A stretch of DNA of 64,000 nucleotides from Prosopocoilus inquinatus. Its lineage: Eukaryota; Arthropoda; Insecta; Coleoptera; Lucanidae. A program made the position numbers and the translations under genes. Positions 1 through 25,200 of this stretch are shown in pieces (the stretch's first letter is position 1; every line of letters begins with the position of its first letter). Location: assembly GCA_036172665.1 (NCBI GenBank), contig CM069872.1:53492101-53556100 (forward strand). The letters run 5' to 3'. Under the pieces are notes generated by a model. That model was not told the origin of the DNA, searched no databases, and saw nothing but the letters and a program-made list of their open reading frames with translations.

Positions 1-540
1 CTCGTGCATGCAAATTCGTCGCCGCCGCCGCCGCCCGCCTCCTTCCACCCACACCGAGTTTTAAAAGCTAAACTGACAATTAGTTAAAACGGCAGCGGCG
101 GCGCGGCGGGCGGTAGCACCAGCAACTACAACAGCAGCAGCAGCAACGAAATAAAATATTTCCGCCGCCGACGTTTCCAATTACGCTAATAAATAACGCG
201 GAAGCTTTTTGATGATGGGACTTGACGCGATGCATCGCGACGCGCCGACCGCGTCGGCGCCGACGCACTTGATTTGCATGCGCGCGGCAAACTCGTTACA
301 ATATAAATTTTAATTACACGCTTCAAATGGCAAATGAAAACCGACACAAAAGGTAAACGGTTTTTTTCTACGTTTGCCGCCAGTGTTTGTTTTGCAGGGG
401 GGGGGGGCGCGGCGGCGGGAGCCTCAGAGAGTCCTCCTCCCCCTCTTCCGGCGTGCGTGCGTCGTCTGCCAGACGAACCGCACGTGTAACATCGTCGTTA
501 CTCTTCCGGGGCCGGAGCTCATCAGAAATACATTACCGTA
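1..540. other. Gene-free CpG-rich flank
   Basis: No coding region is recognisable. The stretch is rich in CGCCGCCG-type runs, a G run near 399-407 and AT-rich patches. Short frames here are low-complexity Arg/Ser strings. It could be promoter-proximal or intronic DNA of a gene outside the window, but nothing seen proves that. Confidence 0.5.
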
Positions 541-1255
541 CGCGATCTGAAAGTTTAGCGTTTTGTTCCGCGCCGCTGAGCGGTTTTATGCGGCGGCGGC
601 GCTCGTAAAAAATCGCCTTAGAGCCAGATGATGACGTTTGAGTATCATTCACCCGCTCACTTGCCGGAGAATCGAAGGGTAAGAACAGAAACCGTCGCCG
701 TCGAAACAAGAAAAGATTCAAGTAGCAACAAAAAAAAACAATAACGTTCTCGTTAGCGTTCGGGGGTTCGGTCGGACTTACAAAGATCCCCTTCGTTAAA
801 TTAAAGTAGGCGATAATTAAATACGGGAGGAATCATGCGAGAGGACGTCGGTTTTATTGCACCGCGGGGATTGAAGAGGGTGTGTGGTTCGAGATTGGTC
901 GCGACCTCAAAGTTTAGCGTTTTGGTCCGCGCTGCCGCGCGGTTTTATGCGGTGGCGGCGGCGCTCGTGAAAAATCGCCTTAGAGCCAGACGATGACGGT
1001 TGTGTATCATTCACTCGCTCACTTGCCGGAGGATCGAAGGGTAAGAACACAAACCGCCGCCGTCGAAACAACAGAATATTCAAGTAACAACAAAAAAAAA
1101 AACAATAACGTTCTCGTTAGCGTTCGGAGGTTGGTTCGAACTTACAAAGACCCCCCTCGTTAAATTAAACCAGGCGATAATTGAATACGGGAGATCACAT
1201 GAGAGGGGGTAGGTGGGGGTTGGAGAGGGTGTATGGTACGGGAGCGGTCGCCGCT
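541..1255. repeat. Two-copy 360-bp tandem duplication
   Basis: Positions 541-900 and 901-1255 align in register. Both contain AAAGTTTAGCGTTTTG, TTTTATGCGG, AAAAATCGCCTTAGAGCCAGA, an A-run followed by CAATAACGTTCTCGTTAGCG, and TTACAAAGA followed by CGTTAAATTAAA. Substitutions and small indels show the duplication is not recent. No coding frame is shared by both copies. Confidence 0.8.
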
Positions 1256-2519
1256 CTAAGCGGATTGGAAATAAAGGGGTTTAAATTTTTGTGTTTTGTT
1301 CCTTACCGCCAACTCGCCCACACCAACCGCCCTTTCAGCGCCCCGCTTTTCGCTCGTACATGTCTCGCCACCGAAGCTGTGCACGAATTGCCTCACAGCC
1401 AAAGCCCTCTCGATCTTAAAATTAAAGAAAAAAATTCGGAACCCCCATAGGATAGCGCTTTCGACGTCGGTTCCGACATTGACCCTCTCGCGTAGGTACT
1501 AACGATTTACAAAAGCTCTGGTTCAGCAGATCCCTTGCGCACTGATTGACTAACTAACGGCAAAAAGTCTTAAGCGGAATTATTATGAAAAGCGCGAAAA
1601 AAAAATAGCATGCGCTGTGATAAGTGTCCTACAACCCCTGCAAACCCTTCTCCTGATACTACTTAAAGCTTTCGCCAGACGTTTTCTTTTGTTCGAAAAA
1701 TTTCTGCTTAAGTTCCAGACGAAACCCACTCATCCGCGCGAGGACGCCCGCCGCCGTCCGTCGCGACGCTTCGCGCTTAAGACCCCGTCGAAACCTGCTT
1801 GCGTCAGACGAAACGTCCCTGAACTTCGCCTCGGCGTGGGCGAGGGTGCACGGAGTGAGGGATGAGACCTGCCTGCACCGCTCGCTAATGACGAACGACT
1901 AATGAGAGGCGTTATTCAGAAAGTTTGGCGCGACGCGACGATGCGGCGAAACTGCTGATTCCGCGGCGGGATCGAAACGTATATGCAAAAAAAAAACGAG
2001 AGACGTCAGCAGTTATTAAGCAAGCGATCGAATGAGATCTGAAGATGTGGAAGATGCTCCGAAACTTGCGCTCGCGCTCGTTAGCACTTTTATCTATGTA
2101 TAGTCGGTGCAACCGCGCGAGTGGTGCAGTGCAAATTTAGCGCCCCCGTCGCGCCATAAGGGTTATAAATAACCGCCGCCGAATGGATTGCTGTTGCCCC
2201 CGAACTTACAAAGAGATTTTATCTGCGACGGCTCGCCAAAACGATGTAAATGGATCTGCATTATGCGAGGCGGATTTAAAACGCAAAGTTGCAAATTGGA
2301 CTCGTTGAAAAGTACGGTCTCTAGGGAAACGGGAGCTCACTTCCTTATGGACTCGCATGTATGTGTGGTTGCCTAACGTGACTTATTCCACAAGGCGCTA
2401 GCGAAGAGTAAGGTCCGAGTGGCGGCGCATCTGTAAGATGATGATGATGACGAACATTTAGTTTTTAATTTCTCTCCCTCTTATAATTTTAACTAATTTT
2501 TTATTAGACTCTATAAAAA
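1256..2519. other. Gene-free stretch
   Basis: I see no supported gene. There is a GC-rich central part (about 1720-1880) with Arg-rich chance frames and scattered A-runs. No splice-bounded exon, RNA gene or transposon terminus was recognised. Confidence 0.4.
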
Positions 2520-3760
2520 CGCTTCACAATCAATGATAGTGTAAGAAAAGTTTTTAACCTTTAACCGAATACTTTAAAAACTGGGAAGTACGCTGGACGT
2601 TCCGCTATCGTTGATAACGGTGTTGAGAAAACTATTTTCTCTTACAAATTTCATCGAAAAGAGTCGACTTCAAATTGATCATCGGACAGGAGTCGACAAA
2701 ATCCGGACACTCAACTTAATAATATAAGAAAATCGCTTTCAACCTTTAACCGAGCACTAATAAACTGCGAAGTACGCTCGACGTTCCGCTATCGCTGATA
2801 ATGGTGTTGAGAAAACTATTTTCTCTTGCAAATTTCATAGAATAAGAGTCGACTTCAAATTGATTATCGGACAGGAATCGACAAAACCTTACACTCAACA
2901 TAATAATATAAGAAAATCGTTTTCGACCTTTAACCGAACACTAAAAAACTGGGAAGTACGCTCGACGTTTCACTATCGTTGATAATGGTGTTGAGAAAAC
3001 TATTTTTTCTTACAAATTTCTTAGCATAAGAGTTTTACTTCAAATTGATCATCGGACAGGAGTCGACAAAATTCGGACACTCAACATAATAATATAAGAA
3101 AATCGCTTTCAACCTTTAACCGAGCACTAATAAACTGGGAAGTACGCTCGACGTTTCACTATCGTTGATAATGGTGTTGAGAAAACTATTTTCTCTTACA
3201 AATTTCATCGAGAAGAGTCGACTTCAAATTGATCATCGGACAGGAGTCGATAAAACCGGACACTCAACATAATAATATAAGAAAATCGCTTTCAACCTTT
3301 AACCGAGCACTAACAAACTGCGAAGTACACTCGACGTTCCGCTATCGCTGATAATGGTGTTGAGAAAACTATTTTCTCTTGCAAATTTCATAGAATAAGA
3401 GTCGACTTCAAATTGATTATCGGACAGGAATCGACAAAACCTTACACTCAACATAATAATATAAGAAAATCGTTTTCAACCTTTAACCGAACACTAAAAA
3501 ACTGGGAAGTACGCTCGAAGTTTCACTATCGTTGATAATGGTGTTGAGAAAACTATTTTTTCTTACAAATTTCTTAGCATAAGAGTTTTACTTCAAATTG
3601 ATCATCGGACAGGGGTCGACAAAATTCGGATACTCAACATAATAATGTAAGAAAATCATTTTCAACCTTTAATCGAACTCTAATAAAAAAACTGTTAATA
3701 ATGGTGTTGAAAAAACTATTCTCTTACATAGTTCATCGGACAAGAGTCGACTTTCAATTA
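2520..3760. repeat. 185-bp satellite array with trimeric higher-order structure
   Basis: About 6.5 head-to-tail copies. The landmark CACTCAAC recurs near 2709, 2893, 3079, 3262, 3446 and 3632, giving spacings of 184, 186, 183, 184 and 186 bp. Each monomer carries AACCTTTAACCGA, GGTGTTGAGAAAACTATTTT and CAAATTGATCATCGGACAGG. Monomers three apart (about 553 bp) differ at only a few positions, whereas adjacent monomers differ much more, so a trimer is the higher-order unit. The last copy is truncated. Confidence 0.9.
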
Positions 3761-4984
3761 ACTTTTTATTCGTGAGTATAAATGAATTTACAAGTTAATA
3801 CTGAGACATTCCGACTTGTTGTATTGTGTAATAGATCGGGGAGACGGAACTTTCGAAAGTAGTAATCACCGCGCCAAGCTGGAACTCGCGCCAAAGAAAC
3901 CCCATAAATTTTAATTTCGGTTGTTGAATACGACCGTGGGCTTTTACGCTGCCGCACACTACCACCACCACCGCCGGGGCCGTCGCCGCCACCCCTGGCA
4001 GACATCCAAAGGCTATAACTACTCATCAGCGCTTAAACAACGAGTTTATATTCCGTGCGCTCTGATCAGCGCTAATCCGACTTAATTAGAGAGAGGAAGA
4101 AACCAGATCGTCCTGATTTACACGCGCGCCCAGTCCGTCCCTGCGCTGGTTGCGCCCCCCCCCCCCCAAACAACGTGTGTCCGCGGCGGAGCGATAAATC
4201 CGCCGGACGGCGCGTAAGGTCGTGCGGCTGACAGTTCGCAGGACGTTGATTTAGGGCCGGACCAACGTCACCTGTGACATTTCAGCATCCTCCCCCCGCC
4301 CCCCTTGTGAAACGAGCCGCGCCGGAAAGACAAGGAAAATCCTCGGGGGCCTTAATTAAATCCGTTTTTCTGAAGGCGGGCGGCGCGTGAAAAATTAACT
4401 TCTGATAAATTCTCTTCTCAAAGGGGGCGCCCGCCCTCTCGTTTCTCGCTCTCTTAACTTAAAACCACCACGCCAACCAACCAGCCTTTTGTCGCGCGCC
4501 GCGTGCGCTTCCTCCTCTTTGTGCCGCCGTAAATTAACTCATGACCGAAAGATAAACATCCCCCCCCCCCCGCTTTCCCGTGATTCCCACCATGATATAC
4601 GGCGCCACGGCATTATACGGTTTCGGTTTCAATGGAGAGCAAAGAGAGATTGCGTTTTTGGTGAACGACGGCGCAATTAAATGATAGTCCGCCTTGATAT
4701 CACCGTTTTTTTTTTTTTTAATTTTTTCATTTAACTAAACGGCCTGCCGGAAGCGATGGGGGAGTGTAATGTGCTCGGCTCGGTGGGTGGAAGATGAGAA
4801 AAATGTTTTGTATGAAATACGATCTGCTGGTGTAGCTCGAACGACTTGGTTTTCATTTGTCAGCATGGAATCCCCCCATCCATTTAAACACGTTTATTTT
4901 GCACGAGTTTCATTGACCGAAAAGGTATAGATACTTTGAGTTGCGAGTTAAACAGACGTCGGTAATTCATTCTAGACAAACTAA
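3761..4984. other. Gene-free, homopolymer-rich stretch
   Basis: No gene was recognised. It contains C-runs (about 4147-4157 and 4560-4571), a T-run near 4706-4720 and CpG-rich patches mixed with AT-rich patches such as CCTTAATTAAATCCG. Regulatory DNA is possible but unproven. Confidence 0.4.
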
Positions 4985-5112
4985 GGTCCAGTTTTACAAA
5001 TGGGGTTCAACTTTGAGCCGAGGCTTAAACCCTTAGCAACGATTATTTAAAAAGTTGTTGTGAAGGATTTAAGCTCTCGCTCAAAGTTAAACCGTCATTG
5101 TAAAACTGGGCC
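4985..5112. mobile_element. 128-bp hairpin MITE (GGTCCAG group)
   Basis: A near-palindrome over its whole length. The left end GGTCCAGTTTTACAA matches the inverted right end TTGTAAAACTGGGCC, and the inner arms carry CAACTTTGAGC and GCTCAAAGTT. It is flanked by TAA on both sides (4982-4984 and 5113-5115), a plausible 3-bp target duplication. A 3-bp TWA target is typical of PIF/Harbinger-type elements, so this is probably a non-autonomous hairpin element. Further copies lie in the SLC22 intron. Confidence 0.8.
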
Positions 5113-5808
5113 TAAGCCGATGGGCTTTCTTGTGAAATGCCAGCTAAACAATTTTGTCAATTAAACCTAAAAACAGGGAAATTCGTCCTCTTGCTTTGCC
5201 ATACCTAGCTCATCCGAAAACAAGAAGTGTTGCGCAACGGACAAACGAGCGCCGCTTAAACAAAACACGGCCGATCCGTACACGTGGGAATTAGCGGGCG
5301 TGGAAAAACTGCCGGCGGCGAAGACTCCATCGATTCGCTTCGGAATTTCCCCGAGAGTTGCCTTTCATTATTGAGCGGACCGCGTATGCATAATTTATTT
5401 ATTGCTCGCAGGCCACCGCCCCCGACCCCCCGCTGCCAGCGCGCTCGCGTTCAGGAAAGTCGTCGTTAATTGCATCAAAATTTAAAGTGGTGGGGGGGGG
5501 GAGGTGTAAGCAGCAATTTAGAAAAGTAGAAAAAAAAATTAACCGAGTGGTGTGGTCTCAGTTTATAGGATGCGATTTTTTTTTTCTCAACATCACATTC
5601 CCCTCAAGGTCACGTTACGTAAAACTATAAAACTATAATATTTATATTGTATGGCAACAGAAGAGATAATTATGTAAGATGGGCTCCTGATGGACGCAAG
5701 CACATCGCACATCGGTTACATAATAACAGCCGTCGGTGAAAAGCAATGAGAAGTCAGGATTTTCCATGGCCAACGCCTAATACAAAGCTTACGCAAACTG
5801 GAAATTAG
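5113..5808. other. Gene-free stretch
   Basis: No gene was recognised. It contains a G-run near 5492-5501, homopolymeric A and T tracts near 5530 and 5577, and otherwise unique-looking sequence. Confidence 0.35.
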
Positions 5809-5943
5809 GGGCCCGTTGCACCAAGCACTTAAGCCGAGCTTAAATATAAGTATTGCTTGTAATGTATTTATTTGTTAATGTAACTTACATCTAAGCGGCA
5901 CTTAAAGTTAAGCTCGGCTTAAGTGCTTGGTACAACTGGCCCT
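5809..5943. mobile_element. Hairpin MITE with GGCCCGTTGCACC termini
   Basis: Inverted arms: GGCCCGTTGCACCAAGCACTT on the left and its imperfect complement GTGCTTGGTACAACTGGCCC on the right, with an inner pair TAAGCCGAGCTTAA and TTAAGCTCGGCTTAA. It is about 135 bp long. No autonomous partner is visible in the window. A more decayed relative may lie at about 26588-26820. Confidence 0.65.
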
Positions 5944-7112
5944 AGGTCTTGAGTACTAAGCTGATTATAAAAATCAGTTCGCGAAGTCACATCGTCTAGT
6001 AAAATGCCTCCTCTTCACTTTGTCATGTAAGTTATGTATATTTTGCGATTTCCAATAAATGTAATGTTATGAGTAGTGTAGAAGTAGTAGTAATAGTAGT
6101 GCTTGCGACATGAAAGTACGTCCGGAAAATTCCGGGCGCTCCTAGTTAAGAAGCGGAATGCGATATTAGTTAGGCGTGTGCGTCTGTGTGAGTAAGTACA
6201 AAGACGATGCGACGACGACGTCCCGGCGAGTTATTCCGCGCGCAAAAACGAACAAAAGCCGAAATAAGGAATCTTTTATATATTTTCTAGTCCTAGGGCC
6301 GCCTCCGCCGCCGCTGCCGTGGCCGCCTTTGTTGCCAAGACAATGCCGACGACTGCTTTGCATTGTTACATCAAAAGGACGGGACGGTGTACTTGCCGCT
6401 CGTCGGTTTTCTCGATTTTCTTTTTCTTTTCGCGTTTTGTCGTACACGCGTGATGTTAACCGATATCTGCGAAGAAGAAGAAGAAGAAGGGCGGAAAGCG
6501 ATTTAACCGCCACGACTGATTGTGCATGCAATGCGACGTCACCCTGAATGAGCAAACGGAGGCTTTTGTGTAGTGCAAAATCGTGCCGCGCGCAAAAATC
6601 AGATCAGCCTTGATCTTAGCGAATCAGATCAAGACGAAGATGCTCCTCCTGCTCCTAACCCCCTAAAAGAAACATGCCACAACGTCTTTAAATATTGAAG
6701 CACTCAATACGGTTTCTTACAGCATACGACGGAAAGAAGAGTTATGGTGCCTTCCAAGCCTCTTCATTTCAAGCAGTTTCCTCAACTTCGCGAATGAAGA
6801 TACAACTCAACTCTTCACGATATTTTGTTTTTGTTTCAGTAATCAATTGAATCGGTTAATCGGAATTTAGCTTTAATTAAAAAAGGCTTCGCGATTTTGA
6901 AAAGCGACTTTGATCGCTCGACGAAAACTAAAAGTAAACAGAACCCTTCGACTTTGCGCGCAATGCTTAAAACGTTGCGTAACGCTCTTAGTGAATTAGG
7001 AGTACAATTTTTTGTTTTATTTTATTTTTTCAATAGAAATGCGCGTCGATAGGTTAGGCTGTAAATGGCAGGCATCGACGGACGAGTAAAAAACCGAAGG
7101 TATTAAGTATTG
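5944..7112. other. Gene-free region upstream of protease 1
   Basis: No supported gene. It contains a short (GAA)n tract near 6472-6488 and an antisense low-complexity frame at about 6166-6555 that overlaps a sense frame. Neither frame has splice or homology support. Confidence 0.4.
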
Positions 7113-7131
7113 TGATAAAGTAATCTTATCT
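7113..7131 (+). promoter_or_regulatory. Paired GATA motifs upstream of protease 1
   Basis: GATAA at 7113-7117 and TTATCT at 7126-7131 lie about 67-85 nt before the predicted start codon. Equivalent pairs precede the other three proteases. GATA factors drive midgut genes in insects, so a role in gut expression is inferred, not shown. Confidence 0.5.
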
Positions 7132-7197
7132 GGGGACATCGTGGTTATGGTGGACGTCCCCACAGTTTCAAGTTCGAAGTGCACGCGATTCGACATC

Positions 7198-11254
<4,057 letters not shown>

Positions 11255-11344
11255 AAGAATACCCCCTAGATGGCGTGAGGGAGGAAACAACAGACTGATA
11301 CACATAAATGTATAACTCTATACAGAATGATTTAAAACAGTATT

Positions 11345-11350
11345 AATAAA
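11345..11350 (+). terminator. Poly(A) signal of protease 1
   Basis: AATAAA lies about 90 nt after the stop codon at 11252-11254 and upstream of the promoter motifs of protease 2. Confidence 0.6.
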
Positions 11351-11501
11351 GTCTTAGAGACAGGTCGTATTTTGTTGTTTTTTTTTTTGACTCGATTTTG
11401 TGGACGCGTTGTGTATATGTATGTATTTATAAAGTTGTTTCTCGGGGAGCGTTCAGTTTTGCCCGCGGATTGCAAATATATACGAAGAATTAACTCCACA
11501 A

Positions 11502-11542
11502 GATAAACTCTCTATCTTATCTAGGGCGGGTGTGTTTATAAT
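11502..11542 (+). promoter_or_regulatory. GATA pair and TATA-like box of protease 2
   Basis: GATAA near 11502, TTATCT at 11517-11522 and TATAAT at 11537-11542 precede CCACAGTGC, a possible initiator near 11565, and the start codon at 11584. Spacing is compatible with a core promoter. Only about 330 nt separate this start codon from the stop codon of protease 1. Confidence 0.5.
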
Positions 11543-11583
11543 GGGTATTCCTCGGCTTGCGTCCACAGTGCATGTGATCCAAT

Positions 11584-21180
<9,597 letters not shown>

Positions 21181-21199
21181 CAGTTCCGGACGTGACGGT

Positions 21200-22045
21200 G
21201 GCTATTAGGAAGGCGGTGCAAAGCGGGTTGCGTACGCTCGGGCGTAAAATTGGATACTTAATTAATTAAAAAAAGAAAAAGAAAGTTATTTCAGTGTAAT
21301 GTGGATTGCATGTATTTGGGCGTAAAGCAGAAAACTTAGCTGATTTAAAAAAAATTATTGTAACAGCGCCTTGATGGTTGCTATCAGGACAACTGTACGT
21401 GCAGCTGTGTAATGTGGGTTGCATAGTTTCAGGGGCGTAAAATCCGAAACAACAAATTTAAAAAAAGTATAAGAACTTGGTGGCACCCGTCAGGGCAACT
21501 GCACATGCACCCAGTGATGTAATGTGGGCTGCATACGCTTGGGCGTAAAATCGGAAACTTATGGCCGATTTCATGATAGGACTTTAAATTTAAAGTTACT
21601 TTAACCTAAAAAAAAAATATATTTGCTTCCCTATTCTTAAAGCGACTTTAAATTAAACCTTTCTTAAAGTCTGATTAGAAAAACGGCCGTTAATGAATTG
21701 AAAAATAATTAAATTAAATTATTTTAATAGCAACTTGGTAGTTGATAGTGGATGTTAGGATAACCGTACACGCGGCGGCAGTGTAATGTGTGTTGCATGT
21801 ATTTGGGCGTAAAACAGAAAACTTGGTTGGTTTAAAAAAATTATTGTAACAGCGCCTTGATGGTTGCTATCAGGACAACTGTACGTGCAGCTGTGTAATG
21901 TGGGTTGCATAGTTTCAGGGGCGTAAAATCCGAAACAACAAATTTAAAAAAGTATAGGAACTTGGTGGCACCCGTCAGGGCAACTGTACTTGCACGCAGT
22001 GATGTAATGTGGGCTGCATACGCTTGGGCGTAAAATCGAAAACCG
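21200..22045. repeat. ~110-bp tandem repeat array downstream of protease 2
   Basis: The core GTAATGTGGRTTGCAT plus GGGCGTAAAA recurs near 21296, 21410, 21518, 21783, 21895 and 22004, with a diverged copy right after the protease 2 stop (GGGTTGCGTACGCTCGGGCG near 21222). The three-copy block 21287-21561 is repeated nearly exactly at 21770-22043. A 128-bp hairpin element is inserted between the blocks. Confidence 0.88.
21562..21689. mobile_element. 128-bp hairpin MITE (TGGCCGAT group)
   Basis: TGGCCGATTTCATGATAGGA at the left mirrors an end that closes AAAACGGCCG. Inner arms are CTTTAAATTTAAAG and CGACTTTAAATTAAA. It is flanked by TTA (21559-21561 and 21690-21692). Its length equals that of the other hairpin groups despite a different interior. 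Confidence 0.82.
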
Positions 22046-22182
22046 AATTAATTATTTTGAAAAATATATGTATATTTTAATGCCTGCATTGCACCAGGTT
22101 ATTTGCGATGATTGATTGAATCAGCCAATAATTGCCTGACGCTTTTGATTGTTAAAACGAACTCACGTTTGCCCGCAGCGAT

Positions 22183-22226
22183 GATAACTTTTATCTGATC
22201 TACGAACGTGCCAAACACCTGATAAG
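22183..22226 (+). promoter_or_regulatory. GATA motif cluster upstream of protease 3
   Basis: GATAA at 22183-22187, TTATCT at 22191-22196 and GATAAG at 22221-22226 lie 22-65 nt before the predicted start codon at 22248. The arrangement parallels the other protease promoters. Confidence 0.5.
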
Positions 22227-22247
22227 CGCAGTGTGCCTTGCCTAATC

Positions 22248-25200
22248 ATGCGTAGCATTATGTATTTAGTCGTCCTCTTAAGCTGTAAGTAACTTTTATA
22301 TCTTTGTTATCCCCTGGATAAACGCGCGTCGCACAATATTACGTAATTATTCACTAATTTAATAATATTTATTATTACCAGCGGCGTCGGTCAGTTTTTT
22401 TTTTTTTGCTTTTCGTGAGACCGGCCGTCGCACGCTGTGACACACACCGGAGAAAGTACAAGCTTTTCTTCTTAACTCTCGACACCGTTTTCGCCTATTT
22501 TTTTTGTAATATTAAAATAAAAAATGTACGTCGTATATTAAGTTATTTGCTTAAAATAAAGTGTTTTTTTTTTGCTTCGGCGAATAGTAAGCGACGATGA
22601 CTCACGCCTAACGTCCGTGGCATCTTGTGTTGTACGGGCTTCGGCAAGTGCAAAATATCTAAAGCTCGGGGATTATCGTGGATCGTACTTCATGCAAATA
22701 CTGCCCTATTCAATGCGTAATCTCGCCTAATCGAAAAAAGGAACATCAATGAATAATAATTCTGGAAAGTATTAACGGATGCGACGAAACAAACATTGTA
22801 ATCTGGCGATAAGACGCCGAATATAGCATTGTGATTAAGATACGTGAAGGTACTTGTAAGTAAAGGACAGTTTCTGCCTTTCCGATTACTTCGAAATGTA
22901 AACATCAGAACAGAAAAATCGTTGTCAGAAATACAAATGCTACAGGGCCGTAGCTAGAGGGGCGCCAAGGGAGGCTGAGCCTGCCCTGAAAAGGTTTAAG
23001 CCTGCCCTGCGACGCCACGATCCAACATGGCTCGAAACAATACATACTGTTACGACTTCGAGGTTCAGAAATAATTATTTCGAAACACTTTAATAAAACT
23101 CTTCCCACTCTCGATTTCTTAGGAGAATCGTAATTTTATTCATAGAGGCAGAGAGATACCCGGCAAATAAATACAATTGGGGTGGTGGGAGTACGTTTCC
23201 CCGCTAGTACCGTACCTTGTGTAAGCAACGCGTGAGTACTCCCGCTAACGCGCCGACGCGAGAGTACTCCCGCCAATGCGCCGACGCGACGCCCGTCATC
23301 ACGGACTTTATAGCCTGTTGCAAACATGTATTTGACAACCCGGTTGCGCGGGGTTGCTCTTATATTACACGAATTCCGCGCGGCGAAAAAAATAAACGCT
23401 GGCTTATTATTGAAGTTGAAATCAGCGAGTTCTGATTTTATTTACGCGCTTCACATCACATCACTGTTGCCATGGCTTAATGTTTCACGAGGCAACACCG
23501 GAAGTGAACTTCCGATTTGCGAACGGATAATATCAATTGGGTAATTTAAATCTAAAAAAAAAAAATAACCAAAACTTGAAAAATTGTATTGGCAAGTCAC
23601 GCGTCTGTAAATACCGGAGATACCGGAATCACAATGTCGTGCAATGAACTCTACAGGGAAGGAAAATACGTCCCGAAAACCACTACGTAATTTCCGCTTA
23701 CGTCAACAGAAAGTTCGAGGACTTTATTGATTTACTCGACCGCTGGCGGCATCTAAAGAACTATCATCTACTACATCTAAAGGGAAGGAAAATACGTCAC
23801 TAAAAGCACTACGTATTTCCGCTTACGTCAACAGAAAGGTCGATGAGTTTATTGATTTATTTGACCGCTGGCGACATCTAAAGATCTACTACATCTAAAG
23901 GGAAGGAAAATATGTCATGAAAACCACTACTTAATTTCCGCTTACGTCAACAGAAAGATCTATGAATTTATTGATTTATTTGACCGCTGGCGACATCTAA
24001 AGAACTATAATAATAATAAATGACTTTATTGTTCATAATCAATAATATAGGAGAAAACAATAATTGATAATAATAATGATGATAAGAACAATAACAAGGC
24101 GAAGTTCAGTCAAGCCTGAGCTTTTCTGCTTTCACACTTAACCTTAATGAAATAAACTTCTTTTTCTTAAAAAAAAAATGCCTACATTACTAACTTAAAA
24201 GCTACTCGCAAAAAGAAAAATGAAGTACTACTGTGCACTCTCACTTAGTATTAATTAACTAAATGTAAAGGAATCATCTAAAAATCTAAAGGGAAGGAAA
24301 GTACGTCACGAAAACCGCTACGTAATTTCCGCTTACGTCAACAGAAAGATCGAGGAATTTATTGATTTATTTGACCGCTGGCGACATCTAAAGAACCATC
24401 ATCTACTACATCTAAAGGGTAGGAAAATACGTCACGAAAAACACTACGTAATTTCCGCTTACGTCAACAGAAAGATCTATGAATTTATTGATTTATTTGA
24501 CCGCTGGCGACATCTAAAGAACCATCATCTACTACATCTAAAGGGTAGGAAAATACGTCACGAAAAACACTACGTAATTTCCGCTTACGTCAACAGAAAG
24601 ATCGATGAATTTATTAATTTATCTGACCGCTGGCGACATCTAAAGATTAATTTCCGAAAATTAGAAAGTAGATTGACCGCAGAGTATGACCGAAGGAGGT
24701 TCGTCACTCAGATGACGACGTCCGCTTTAAAATTGAAACTAAAACAAAAATCACGAGGTAAGAATTTCAACTGCGAATTTCACGAAGTAAGCTACGCGTG
24801 AGTACTCCCGCTAACGCACCGACGCGCGTCGAAGGAACTCGAATTACTGGAAGTTATCTTTCAATTCCCGAACAGATGAAAACTATTGGGTAATTTAAAT
24901 GTAAAAAAAAAAAAAAAAAAAACTAAAGAAAAGTTGCTTCAAACAACACAAAAACTGCAATTATTTACACATTATTTTCTAAAAAAATTTTTCATTATGC
25001 TTTGACAGCAAGCATGGCCGCCTTGCATGGGGGACTCATTAGGAGCAAATCCCGCTTCAATTTGTCTATCCTACTGCAATGTTAGGTCAAAAAGCGATAG
25101 TAAGATGTCGCTATTTTATATGTTATTATTTTCATGCGATAGTAATTTATCTTTGTTGTGTTTTTGATTTAGAGAATCTCTTAAGAATTCGAAAAGGTGT

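Noticed and set aside
2520..3760. CRISPR-like regular repeats
   Set aside because: Repeats are contiguous satellites in an insect genome with no short repeat/unique spacer pattern.
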